The notes below the pieces were generated by a model that was not told where the DNA came from, searched no databases, and saw only the letters and a list, made by a program, of their open reading frames with translations. From NCBI RefSeq assembly GCF_023701695.1, contig NZ_JAJOZC010000001.1:7625894-7689893 (forward strand): DNA of 64,000 nucleotides, written 5' to 3'. The translations under genes and the position numbers were made by a program. Of the stretch, positions 56,518 to 64,000 are shown piece after piece; within the stretch, counting starts at the first letter, position 1, and every line of letters begins with the position of its first letter. The stretch comes from Streptomyces sp. RKAG290. GTDB lineage: Bacteria > Actinomycetota > Actinomycetes > Streptomycetales > Streptomycetaceae.

Positions 56518-56976
56518 ATGACTGACAACAGCGTGGCTCCTGACAGTGGTGTGACCCCCGGCGCGGCCCCGGCGAACACTCCACCTGGCGCGCGCCTGGC
56601 CCTGCCGGCCACGGCGGCCGAGGCCCGAAGCCGGGTGGAGGCGCTGGTCATCACGCGGTTCCGCGAGCTGAAGGCCGTAGAGGTCGACGAGGTGAGGCTG
56701 GCCGACGTGCTGCTCGTGACATCGGAACTGGTCACCAACGCGATTCGGCACGGCGGCGGCCTGACCGGTTTCGCCGCCGCCCTCACGGACGACGGGCTTC
56801 TCCTGGATGTCGCTGATGCCAGCACGCAACTGCCGGTGGTGACAGATCCCGCGGACCGGGGACGGGGCCTGGTAGGCGGGTTCGGCTGGCCCTTGATCTG
56901 CCGCCTGGCCCGACATGTCGCTGTGACTCCGCGCCCGGACGGCAAGCAGATCACGGCACTCCTCCCGCTGGTCTGA
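56518..56976 (+). CDS. HATPase-type anti-sigma regulatory protein
   Basis: ATG at 56518 gives 152 residues (an in-frame ATG at 56467 is possible). VEALVITRFRELKAVEVDEVRLADVLLVTSELVTNAIRHGGGLTGFAAAL carries the N box (E-xx-N) of the GHKL ATP-binding fold. LLLDVADASTQLPVV is the G1 box, and RGLVGGFGWPLICRLARHVAVTPRPDGKQITALLPL the G2 part and end. RsbW-like proteins of this size phosphorylate STAS partners and hold SigB-type sigma factors. Genes for both candidate partners flank it. Confidence 0.87.
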   Translation: MTDNSVAPDSGVTPGAAPANTPPGARLALPATAAEARSRVEALVITRFRELKAVEVDEVRLADVLLVTSELVTNAIRHGGGLTGFAAALTDDGLLLDVADASTQLPVVTDPADRGRGLVGGFGWPLICRLARHVAVTPRPDGKQITALLPLV

Positions 56977-57176
56977 CAGTCCCCACGGGAGGGCCGTCCC
57001 GCCGACACCGCTGCCGCCGGCCCAGCTGGAGAAACAGCACAACCCACGGGCGGGGCCCGGCCGAACGGCTGCCCGCCCCACCTGCCCCTGGTGTCGACTC
57101 CGTCCCAAGGGGCTCGCTTCCTCGGGCCTTCGCCGCGTCAGAAAGCAGAAACTTCAACGTTCTTGTCCATGAGTGG

Positions 57177-57201
57177 GTGTGGGGGCCGAAGACCCGGGTA
57201 C
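57177..57201 (+). promoter_or_regulatory. SigB-type promoter before the sigma factor gene
   Basis: GTGT at 57177-57180 and GGGTAC at 57196-57201 with 15 bases between fit the Streptomyces SigB consensus GNNT-N14-16-GGGTAC/T. The sigma gene starts 57 bases further on, so the factor may transcribe its own gene. Confidence 0.55.
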
Positions 57202-57257
57202 GCGCCGTTTCGCGCGTACGGAACCGTAGGGACTGTCGGACGAAGGGAACGATCACC

Positions 57258-58127
57258 ATGTCCATATCCGCGTCAGTGCAGGCACCGGGTACGACGGCCG
57301 GCGCGGAGGCGCTCCCGGAGATCGACGATCCGCAACTGATCGCGCCGAAGGACGCCCGCGCGATCAGCAAGGTGTTCTTCGACCGGTTGCAGACCCTGGA
57401 AGAGGGCACCGCGGAGTACCAGTACGCACGCAACACGTTGATCGAGATGAACCTGTCGCTGGTGCACTTCGCCGCCAAGCGCTACCGCAACCGCGGCGAC
57501 GGCCAGATGGAAGACATCATCCAGGTCGGCACCATCGGACTGATCAAGGCCATCGACCGGTTCGAGCTCACCCGCGAAGTCGAGTTCACCTCCTTCGCGA
57601 TTCCCTACATCGTCGGCGAGATCAAGCGGTTCTTCCGCGACACCACCTGGTCCGTCCACGTCCCGCGCCGGCTGCAGGAACTGCGGGTCACTCTCGCCAA
57701 GGCGAAGGAAGTACTCGCCACCGAGCTGGACCGCGATGCCACGGTCGCCGAACTGGCCGCGCACCTCGACATCAGCGAGGAAGAAGTCGTCGAGGGGCTC
57801 ATAGCCTCCAACGGCTACACCGCCGGCTCCCTCGACCTGCCCGTCGGCGGCTCCGAGAACGACAACCCCGGCACGGGTGGGCGCACGCACGCCGACGTCA
57901 CGGGCGACTTCGACCCCGCTATGGAACTGGTCGAGAACCTCCACGCCCTGGCCCCCCTGATGGACGCGCTGGACGAGCGTGAGCGCTCCATCATCCAGAT
58001 GCGTTTCGGCCAGGAGATGACCCAGTCCCAGATCGGTGAACATCTGGGTGTGTCGCAGATGCACGTCTCACGCCTGATCAGCCGCATCATCGCCAAGCTC
58101 CGCGACGGCATGCTCACTCAGGACTGA
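57258..58127 (+). CDS. RNA polymerase sigma factor, SigB/SigF/SigG family
   Basis: ATG at 57258 gives 289 residues. Region 2 is RNTLIEMNLSLVHFAAKRYRNRGDGQMEDIIQVGTIGLIKAIDRFELTREVEFTSFAIPYIVGEIKRFFRD. Region 3 reads VPRRLQELRVTLAKAKEVLATELDRDATVAELAAHLDI. Region 4 is MDALDERERSIIQMRFGQEMTQSQIGEHLGVSQMHVSRLISRII, a complete helix-turn-helix. In Streptomyces such factors drive osmotic, oxidative and developmental responses and are held by anti-sigma kinases until a phosphatase cascade frees them. The preceding genes supply those parts. A GGGTAC promoter lies upstream and a hairpin at 58132-58166 ends the unit. Confidence 0.93.
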   Translation: MSISASVQAPGTTAGAEALPEIDDPQLIAPKDARAISKVFFDRLQTLEEGTAEYQYARNTLIEMNLSLVHFAAKRYRNRGDGQMEDIIQVGTIGLIKAIDRFELTREVEFTSFAIPYIVGEIKRFFRDTTWSVHVPRRLQELRVTLAKAKEVLATELDRDATVAELAAHLDISEEEVVEGLIASNGYTAGSLDLPVGGSENDNPGTGGRTHADVTGDFDPAMELVENLHALAPLMDALDERERSIIQMRFGQEMTQSQIGEHLGVSQMHVSRLISRIIAKLRDGMLTQD

Positions 58128-58131
58128 CCGG

Positions 58132-58166
58132 GACCGGCCTCCACGGGCACACCTCGTGGGCCGGTC
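58132..58166 (+). terminator. Terminator hairpin after the sigma factor gene
   Basis: GACCGGCC pairs with GGCCGGTC (58132-58139 with 58159-58166), and CACG with CGTG inside, separated by a two-base bulge. It starts five bases after the stop codon. Confidence 0.6.
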
Positions 58167-58412
58167 TCCGGAGAGTGTTGGCGGGGACCGCTGACAGGGC
58201 TGTGCCGGCAACCTGTTCGTATGGTCGAGGTCACCGCCGATCTCGCATTTCCTCGTATCCGTCAGGTCGGCGGTGCTGGCGGTGATCGGAATACCCAGTA
58301 CGCGAACGAGGACATGAGGGCGTGAGATTCGCTTGGATTTGTTCAAGAAATCCGCCCGGTGCGGTCAGCGTCTAAGCTGGTCGTGGATTGTCAAGCGAAA
58401 ATGGAGGACACC

Positions 58413-58568
58413 ATGCTCGTCCTCGGCATCATTCTGCTCGTCGTAGGCTTCGTGGCGGGAATTTCGATCCTGTGGACCATCGGGATCGTTCTGCTCGTCA
58501 TCGGGGCCGCCCTCTGGATTCTGGGAGCAGCCGGTCACGCCGTCGGTGGCCGCCGACACTACTGGTAG
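58413..58568 (+). CDS. DUF6131 small membrane protein
   Basis: ATG at 58413, with GGAGG five bases upstream, gives 51 residues: MLVLGIILLVVGFVAGISIL, then WTIGIVLLVIGAALWILGAAG and the tail HAVGGRRHYW. Two membrane helices form a hairpin with a basic C terminus. This matches the DUF6131 group, very common in Streptomyces beside stress sigma factors. Function is unknown. An ATG 12 bases upstream is in frame but lacks a well-placed ribosome binding site. Confidence 0.85.
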   Translation: MLVLGIILLVVGFVAGISILWTIGIVLLVIGAALWILGAAGHAVGGRRHYW

Positions 58569-58789
58569 TCGTCGTGCCGTCCGGAATGCAGGGAGACCGA
58601 ACCTCCGTAATACACGGAGACCGAATTCGGGCATGAGGAGGCGCATGCTCACGCCCAGGCGGCGACCGGATATCGGGCGCGGCCGCATGGACCGCAGGCG
58701 GACAGCCTGCGGGAAACCGCACGTGTGAAAGCGCTGACGGTGGCACGCGGAAACCACCGAAAGGCAGGGCTGCGGCAAATCCGAACTCC

Positions 58790-58841
58790 CGCGCGCATGC
58801 GTATGGCCCGGCATCGATGCCGGGCCATACGCATGCGCGCG
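58790..58841. terminator. Perfect 52-bp palindrome, bidirectional terminator candidate
   Basis: Bases 58790-58815 and 58816-58841 are exact reverse complements, with the centre GCATCGATGC. It lies 19 bases from the stop of the leftward SDR gene and about 220 bases from the DUF6131 gene, between convergent units. Almost no loop is needed, so cruciform extrusion is possible. Confidence 0.8.
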
Positions 58842-58859
58842 ACGGAGTGGCGCGCTCAG

Positions 58860-59759
58860 TCACACGTCCCGGTTGGTGGTTGCGGCCCGGCCACCCGCTC
58901 CCAGGAGGCCCGTCGCGGAGAACTCCGAGCGCATCAGTTCCTGCCGGGAGAACCGGGTGACCAGTCCCGGCAGGAGTGCGCGTACCGCCTGCACGCCCTG
59001 CAGCCACCTGGGGACGTAGACCGTCGGCGCACGACGTTCGACAGCGCCCACCAGCGCTCCGGCCACGTGCGCGACCGGGTAGACCTTCCGGGCCGGAGGG
59101 GGCATCTTCGCCCGCAGACGGCGCAGCACCTCATGCTGGTCGGCGTCGTGGATCATGTCGGTGTCGGTCCAGTTCAGGTAGGCCGTTCCCACGCCGACAC
59201 CCCGGGGGGAGACCTCGGCGCGTAGGGATTGGGCGAAGGACTCGACCCCGGCCTTCGAGGCGCAGTAGGCGCTCATCAACGGTGCCGCGCCGATCGACGC
59301 CAGGGAGGCGATCTGCAGGTAGTAGCCGTGTGTTTCGAGCAGGTCGGGCAGGAAGGCCCGCGCGGTGACGGCGCTTCCCACGAGGTTGACCTCGATCACG
59401 CGACGCCAGGTGTCGGGGTCGGATTCGACGAACGGTCCGCCTTCGGCGACCCCCGCGTTTGCCACCACGATGGACGCGCGGCCGAGTCGGCCACGGATCG
59501 CCTCAGCGGCCTCCGCCATCGCGGCATCGTCCGTCACATCCACGTGCCAGTGGTGCGACGGGGTGGGAAGACCGGCGGCTACCGCTGCCAGCGCCTCCTC
59601 CTCCAGCCCGAGCAGTGCCACATGGGCTCCCCGTTCGGCCAGCCTGCGGGCGACTGCCTCTCCCACTCCTCGGGCGGCGCCGGTCACCACAGCGGTACGG
59701 CCTCGCAGAACGTGCTGGTCAGCACTCAACGGAACTCCTCGACGTGGATTGTCCGGCAT
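58860..59759 (-). CDS. Short-chain dehydrogenase/reductase
   Basis: ATG at 59759 overlaps the stop of the FAD gene (TGATG); TTG about 35 bases further in, behind GAGGAG, is an alternative. The 299-residue protein has RTAVVTGAARGVGEAVARRLAERGAHVALLG (cofactor loop), HVDVTDDAAM, VVANAGVAEGG (NAG motif), LQIASLASIGAAPLMSAYCASKAGVESFAQSLRAE (catalytic Ser, Tyr and Lys of YxxxK). ALVGAVERRAPTVYVPRWLQGVQAVRALLP near the end resembles SDRs that act on membrane-bound or lipid substrates. It is last in a three-gene operon with an FAD oxidoreductase and an SRPBCC protein. Confidence 0.9.
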   Translation of the reverse strand: MPDNPRRGVPLSADQHVLRGRTAVVTGAARGVGEAVARRLAERGAHVALLGLEEEALAAVAAGLPTPSHHWHVDVTDDAAMAEAAEAIRGRLGRASIVVANAGVAEGGPFVESDPDTWRRVIEVNLVGSAVTARAFLPDLLETHGYYLQIASLASIGAAPLMSAYCASKAGVESFAQSLRAEVSPRGVGVGTAYLNWTDTDMIHDADQHEVLRRLRAKMPPPARKVYPVAHVAGALVGAVERRAPTVYVPRWLQGVQAVRALLPGLVTRFSRQELMRSEFSATGLLGAGGRAATTNRDV

Positions 59760-61386
59760 CAGGCGGTCGGGCCGCTGCCGTCGCGTCCGCGACGGGCCAG
59801 CAGCCGCTGGGCGGCGGTCAGCGCGGCAGCGGTGCCCCGGGTGGAACGGATCGCGGCCCGGGCGGCATTGGCACCCGGTGCACCGTGCACCCCGCCGCCC
59901 GGATGCGCGGATGCCGAAGCCAGGTACAGGCTCTTCACCGGGGTTTCGGGCCGGCCCGTGCCCGGCACCGGCCGGAACACCAACTGCTGGTGCAGCGAGG
60001 CCGTGCCGCCGTTGATCGCACCGTTGTAGAGATTGTCGTCCGCCGCCTCGAACGAGGGGGCGCCAGGATCCGCCGGGCTCGCACAAGACTGCGGAAACCG
60101 GGGCATAGCGCTCCACCTGCTGTTCCACGCGATCTGCCATCCGTTCGCGCTCGGCGGTGCCCCACCCACCGGACAGACCGTCCGGACCGGCGTCCGCCTT
60201 CACCTTGTGGGGCACATGCGTGTAGGCCCAAGCCGACTCGGTGCCCCGCGGAGAACGTGTCGCGTCCGCGGTGCTCATCTGCCCCAGCAGGAGGAACGGG
60301 CGGTCCGGCACGAGACCGCGGGCGATCTGGGACGCGCAGCGCGTCAGCTCGTCGACACCCTCTGCCAGGTGAACGGTGCCGGCCGCGGAAGCCGCCGGGC
60401 TGGTCCACGGGATCGGCCCGCTCAGCGCCCAGTCGACCTTGAACGTGGCGTAGTCCCACTGGAACCGCCGCATGTCGTCGAGGAGCCGGGACGGCAGATG
60501 TTCCGGGGGACGAGCGCCCCGTAGAGGCTGGGGCGGACACATCGGCCAGCACCGCACGTCGGGCGGGTACCGCATCCCCGGACGCGGTACGCACACCCAT
60601 GGCACGCCCCTGCCGTACGACGACCTCGGTCACGCGCTGCCCGCACCGCACGCGGCCCCCGCGCGCCTGCAGCCGCCGCACCAGTGCCGAGGTGAGAGCA
60701 CCGGCGCCCCCGACCGGAACGGGAAAGCCGTGAAACTGCCCCAGCATCGACATCAGCCAGCCGAAACCGCCACTGCCGGCGGCCTCAGGAGCCAGATCCG
60801 CGTGAAGGGCGTTGCCCGCCAGCAAAAGGCGCCCGCCCTCGCCGGTGAACTCCTCCTCACCGAGCCTGCGCACCGGCAGCACAAGGCTGCGGGCCAGTCT
60901 CAGCCCGCCTGCCGCCCGGAGCCGTGCTGTCAGTCTGCCCGTGGCGAGGACGGGCGGGAAGGGCGAGAAGAGAGCATTGACGATGTCGTCGCCCAGACGG
61001 TCCCAGATGCGGCACAGGGCCAGCCAGCTCCGACCGTCGCCGGGTGCGAACACATCAAGCCCTGCGGCGGTCACGGACCGGTTTCGGTCCAGTACGGCAC
61101 AACTGCCGTCGAGCAGCGGGTGCGCGAGGACATGGGGCGCGTGACTCCAGCGGAGCCCCTCCCGGCCCAGATCCAGCCCTGACAGCACCGGAGAGGCGGC
61201 AGCCAGGGGGTAGAACGAGCTGAACACGTCATTGACGTACTCGGGATGGACCTCCCGGTCACTGCGGACCGCGCCCCCCGGTTCGTCCTGCGCCTCCAGG
61301 ACCTCCACCGTCCATCCGGCGTCGGCGAGCACATTAGCGGCGACCAGGCCATTGGGACCGCTTCCGATGACTACCGCGTCGATCAT
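59759..61386 (-). CDS. Phytoene desaturase-like FAD-dependent oxidoreductase (four frame breaks)
   Basis: ATG at 61386 opens MIDAVVIGSGPNGLVAANVLADAGWTVEVLEAQDEPGGAV, the dinucleotide-binding start of the phytoene desaturase/amine oxidase superfamily. EYVNDVFSSFYPLAAASPVL and HGFPVPVGGAGALTSALVRRLQARGGRVRCGQRVTEVVV follow, as in actinobacterial NAD(P)/FAD-dependent oxidoreductases. Four missing C, near 60531, 60509, 60104 and 60064, break the frame. With them restored the chain reads SLYGALVPPEHLPSRLLDDMRRFQWDYATFKVDWALSGPIPW and ends with NLYNGAINGGTASLHQQLVFRP and the FAD-closing stretch SLYLASASAHPGGGVHGAPGANAAR, about 543 residues. Carotenoid synthesis genes are absent, so the substrate is open. 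Confidence 0.85.
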
Positions 61387-61419
61387 GGCTTCGCCCTCCG
61401 CCCGAGAAGGAACCCGGGA

Positions 61420-61899
61420 CTATTCGGCCGGCCTGACGGCACGCGTTCCGGCGTCCGGATGTCCGGCCGTCACGCGTTCGACCAGCCGGGCGAGTCGCGC
61501 CAGCATGGTGCGGTGACGGATCTGGAGTACCGAATCGAGGAGGGTGTTGTGGAGTGTGGCGCCCAGGCCCCGCAAGGGATGCTCGTCGACGATCACCAGG
61601 GTCGCGTCACCCCAGGCGCGGATGTCGAAGGCGATGCGGGCCGAGCCCCATGGGCCGCCTTCGGCCTCCAGCTCCAGCGTCCGCGGTTTGTCGATACGCC
61701 GGACGACCGTGTGCCCGGTGAACTCCTTGGGCCCCATGCGAAGGGTGTAGGTGATCGACGAGCCGACCTCGGGCCAGTCGCCTTGCTCCCGGCGGGACCG
61801 AGAGGTCCCCACCACCCACTCGCCGTACAGGGTCTCGTCCTCCAGCACGGCCCACACAGCGGTCGGCGGACGGTCGATGAGGTGATGCCGGACGGCCAT
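61420..61899 (-). CDS. SRPBCC-family protein
   Basis: ATG at 61899 with GAGGAG upstream gives 159 residues. MAVRHHLIDRPPTAVWAVLEDETLYGEWVVGTSRSR is the usual strand and helix of the START-like fold, followed by ITYTLRMGPKEFTGHTVVRRIDKPRTLELEAEGGPWGSARIAFDIRAWGDATLVIVDEHPLRG and a long last helix. It is first in an operon with the FAD oxidoreductase (33 bases downstream) and the SDR. Streptomyces genomes often show this trio; a shared lipid or isoprenoid-like substrate is plausible but unproven. Confidence 0.87.
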   Translation of the reverse strand: MAVRHHLIDRPPTAVWAVLEDETLYGEWVVGTSRSRREQGDWPEVGSSITYTLRMGPKEFTGHTVVRRIDKPRTLELEAEGGPWGSARIAFDIRAWGDATLVIVDEHPLRGLGATLHNTLLDSVLQIRHRTMLARLARLVERVTAGHPDAGTRAVRPAE

Positions 61900-62429
61900 A
61901 GTTCTCCTCGGATCGTCGACCGCGCCGGCGCTGCTGCGCCGGATCTCGTGACCGAGGCTCCGGCTGGCGCCGATGCCCTTCTGTCGTCTCCTCCACGAGC
62001 CTCGTGCCGCCGGTTGCGAGATCCACTCCGGCCGGCCACGCGGGGGCACTGCAACGGACTCGCCGTCCGCACCTGCAATTCTGCCCCCTGTCCTGCGGTT
62101 CTGCCTGGCGCGTCAGTCCCCGCCACACATTGCGCTCCTTCATGCGCAGGGCGGCGCCGGGGAGAACCGGACGCAGGACCCAGTCATCTCCCTTCTGGCC
62201 GCAGAGTATGAAGTGGTCCACACTCGATGGAGAGAGCGGACAGCGCCGAGCGGCGCCTCCTGGCAAATGGAGATGCGAGCCGCAAGGCCGTCCGGTACTT
62301 GGCCTCGGCTCTCCGTCTCGCAAGGAGCGCCCTGCGGCCTCCGCACTCACTCGCTCAACACGTGAGATGCGGCCACCGAGTCACTGAGTTGCTGAGTCAC
62401 CGACGCGGAGCGTAAGGGAGTGGAGAACC
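61900..62429. other. Divergent intergenic region, SRPBCC operon / alcohol dehydrogenase
   Basis: This 530-base region should hold both promoters. Close to the dehydrogenase start it has the direct repeat GAGTCACTGAGT...TGAGTCAC (about 62379-62401). No gene, tRNA or insertion sequence is recognised. Confidence 0.45.
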
Positions 62430-63614
62430 GTGCGCGCATTGACCTATCAGGGGAAGCGGGACGTGCGGGTGGAGACCGTTCCGGACCCGCGGATCGAGGA
62501 TCCGGCGGACGTCATCGTCAAGATCACCTCCACCGGTATCTGCGGGTCGGACCTGCACCTGTACGAGGTGCTGGGGCCGTACCTGGACCCCGGCGACATC
62601 CTCGGGCACGAACCGATGGGTGTCGTGGAGGAGGTCGGGCCGGAGGTGACCGCTCTTCGCCCCGGGGACCGGGTGGTGGTGCCCTTCAACGTGTCGTGCG
62701 GCCACTGCTTCATGTGCGCCCGGGGACTCCACTCCCAGTGCGAGAAGACCCAGGTGCGCGAGTACGGCACGGGGGCGTCCCTGTTCGGGTACACCAAGCT
62801 CTACGGACAGGTGCCCGGCGGCCAGGCGGAGTACCTGCGGGTTCCCTTCGGGAACGATCTGCCGGTCAAGGTTCCGTACGGGCCGCCGGACGACCGGTTC
62901 GTGTATCTGTCGGACGTACTGCCCACGGCCTGGCAGGCCGTTGAGTACGCGGACGTCCCGCCCGGCGGCAGCGTCACCGTTCTGGGTCTCGGCCCCATCG
63001 GCGCCATGGCCGCACGGATCGCGCTCCACCGTGGCGCCGGACTCGTCGTGGGCGTGGACCTTGTCCCCGAACGCCTCGCCCGAGCGAGCGCGTACGGCGC
63101 CACCTGTCTCGACCTGCGCCGCTGCGGCAAGGAGTTGGCCGACGCCGTTCGCGACCTCACCGACGGGCGCGGTACGGACGCGGTCATCGACGCAGTCGGT
63201 ATGGAGGCCCATGGGGCGCCGGTCGCCAAGGCGGCCCACGCGGCCGTCGGTCTGCTGCCGGACGCTGTCGCAAGGCGTCTGATGGAGACAGCGGGAATCG
63301 ACCGCCTCACGGCTCTCCACACAGCGATCGACCTGGTGCGCAGGGGCGGCACGATCTCCGTCTCAGGCGTGTACGGCGGATCGGCCGACCCGATGCCGCT
63401 GCTCACCATGTTCGACAAGCAGATCCAACTCCGTATGGGGCAGGCCAACGTGAGGCGCTGGATCGACGAGCTGCTGCCGCTGCTGCACGAGGACGACCCG
63501 CTCGGTGTGGACACCTTCGCCACCCACCATCTTCCGCTAGAAGAAGGGCCCCGGGCGTACGAGACGTTCCAGAAGAAGGCGGACGGCATGATCAAGACCC
63601 TGCTCGTCCCCTGA
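62430..63614 (+). CDS. Zinc-dependent alcohol dehydrogenase (formaldehyde dehydrogenase-like)
   Basis: GTG at 62430, preceded by AAGGGAGTGGAG, gives 394 residues. CGSDLHLYEVLGPYLDPGDILGHEPMGVVEEVG holds the catalytic-zinc Cys and GHE motif. CGHCFMCARGLHSQC is the four-cysteine structural zinc loop. VTVLGLGPIGAMAARIALHRGAGLVVGVDLVPERL is the NAD(P) fold. The long loop with GGQAEYLRVPFGNDLPVKVP and the segment VGMEAHGAPVAKAAHAAVGLLPDAVARRLMETAG are typical of the glutathione-independent formaldehyde dehydrogenase-like branch. It probably oxidises an aldehyde or alcohol. The next gene is a monooxygenase on the same strand with its own promoter. Confidence 0.92.
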   Translation: MRALTYQGKRDVRVETVPDPRIEDPADVIVKITSTGICGSDLHLYEVLGPYLDPGDILGHEPMGVVEEVGPEVTALRPGDRVVVPFNVSCGHCFMCARGLHSQCEKTQVREYGTGASLFGYTKLYGQVPGGQAEYLRVPFGNDLPVKVPYGPPDDRFVYLSDVLPTAWQAVEYADVPPGGSVTVLGLGPIGAMAARIALHRGAGLVVGVDLVPERLARASAYGATCLDLRRCGKELADAVRDLTDGRGTDAVIDAVGMEAHGAPVAKAAHAAVGLLPDAVARRLMETAGIDRLTALHTAIDLVRRGGTISVSGVYGGSADPMPLLTMFDKQIQLRMGQANVRRWIDELLPLLHEDDPLGVDTFATHHLPLEEGPRAYETFQKKADGMIKTLLVP

Positions 63615-63631
63615 GAAACCCCGTAAACAGA

Positions 63632-63735
63632 CTGCGCTGTTGGCTTTCCGGGTGTCCTGGTTGCTGGTTGTCCGCGGTTTTGTCTGGTTTGTTGTTCGGC
63701 GTGTGCGGGTGTGGTGGGGCTTGTTGTCCGGTGTG
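63632..63735. other. 104-nt tract lacking A on the plus strand
   Basis: No A occurs from 63632 to 63735; the tract is made of G, T and C with many GTTG and TGG steps. It lies between the alcohol dehydrogenase and the promoter of the next gene. It is not coding as far as I can tell. Confidence 0.8.
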
Positions 63736-63748
63736 ATGCCGAAGAGCG

Positions 63749-63776
63749 TTGCAAAGAACCGTCCAACCGGTATATT
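63749..63776 (+). promoter_or_regulatory. Housekeeping-type promoter of the FAD monooxygenase gene
   Basis: TTGCAA (63749-63754), 16 bases, then TATATT (63771-63776) followed by more T. The spacer holds ACCG-TCCA-ACCGGT, which could be a repressor half-site pair. The gene starts about 65 bases downstream. Confidence 0.6.
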
Positions 63777-63840
63777 TTTTGGAGAACGGGTCTCTGTGTG
63801 GGGCGGGGTTCCCGCATGGTCGAGGGGGAGGCTGGGACTG

Positions 63841-64000
63841 ATGGGTGGGTTGCATGCGCAGGTGTTGGTTGTGGGGGCGGGCCGGTAGGGATGCTGCTTG
63901 CGGCGGAGTTGGCCGCGGGTGGTGTGGACACGGTGGTGGTGGAGCCGGGATTGGCGGCTTCGCGGAGGCCGAAGGCGACGACGTTGCACGCGCGGGCGGT
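63841..64000 (+). CDS. FAD-dependent monooxygenase, N-terminal part (partial, one frame break)
   Basis: ATG at 63841 reads GGLHAQVLVVGAG and then loses frame because one G is missing near 63880. With it restored the chain continues PVGMLLAAELAAGGVDTVVVEPGLAASRRPKATTLHARA to the window edge. This is the GxGxxG FAD-binding start of aromatic-ring hydroxylases of the PheA/TfdB type, often found in polyketide tailoring. The right portion lies outside. The promoter at 63749 and the A-free leader belong to it. Confidence 0.8.

Noticed and set aside
59760..60605. A 581-residue SDR with an N-terminal extension
   Set aside because: The extension is the FAD oxidoreductase read after its missing bases; the SDR has a proper start at 59759.
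61900..62429. tRNA or insertion sequence in the divergent region
   Set aside because: No cloverleaf, CCA-adjacent stem or transposase-like translation could be found by eye.

Overview
The window is high-GC actinobacterial DNA with typical Streptomyces traits: strong G/C preference at third codon positions, GTG starts, purine-rich ribosome binding sites, rare TTA leucine codons, and many Streptomyces-type families (DUF6221, DUF4383, DUF6131, DUF6328, SpoIIE/STAS/anti-sigma switches, a SigB-type sigma factor). An overall caveat applies. At least 29 reading-frame breaks in twelve genes are each repaired by restoring one base, nearly always a C or G next to an existing C/G run, and none needs a base removed. 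I read these as systematic homopolymer under-calling in the assembly. Affected genes are annotated across the break, with the break stated.

Layout. 0-20 kb: ordinary accessory chromosome. It holds a partial AraC-type regulator, a VOC protein, a methyltransferase, a decayed 2,3-dihydroxybenzoate-AMP ligase, Ku and an ATP-dependent DNA ligase, a HEAT protein beside a MerR-HEAT regulator, a universal-stress-protein/adenylate-cyclase operon behind tandem palindromes, a divergent erythromycin esterase and TioE-like MerR pair, oxidoreductases and small membrane proteins. 20-25 kb: a worn mobile/immunity patch with an IS5-type transposase tail, a tyrosine-integrase relic, an interrupted S1-domain gene, a barstar-like protein and a small immunity-like protein. 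25-29 kb: an SRPBCC protein, a crystallin J1-annotated-type protein, an APH(6)-like kinase and a LysR regulator.

29.4-52.2 kb: a compact nonribosomal peptide synthetase locus. It has an MbtH-like gene, a four-module synthetase ending in an epimerisation domain (about 4,857 residues after repair) and, overlapping it by GTGA, a two-module synthetase ending in a thioester reductase domain (about 2,526 residues). The first condensation domain looks like a starter type. Binding-pocket residues read by eye suggest an acylated hexapeptide: aliphatic, Gln-like, aliphatic, D-Gln-like, aliphatic, Phe, released reductively as a phenylalaninal-type aldehyde or alcohol. Modules 1-2 and 3-4 have the same codes, as if duplicated. 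A TTA codon at residue 55 suggests bldA control. No thioesterase, transporter or iron box is visible.

52.6-58.6 kb: a stress-signalling group with a GAF-SpoIIE phosphatase, a DUF6328 protein, a sirtuin, a STAS protein, an HATPase anti-sigma-like protein and a SigB/SigF-family sigma factor preceded by a promoter of its own type. 58.8-64 kb: a perfect 52-bp palindrome separates this from a leftward SRPBCC/FAD-oxidoreductase/SDR operon. A zinc alcohol dehydrogenase follows on the plus strand, and the window ends in the start of an FAD monooxygenase with a clear promoter and a 104-nt leader lacking any A.
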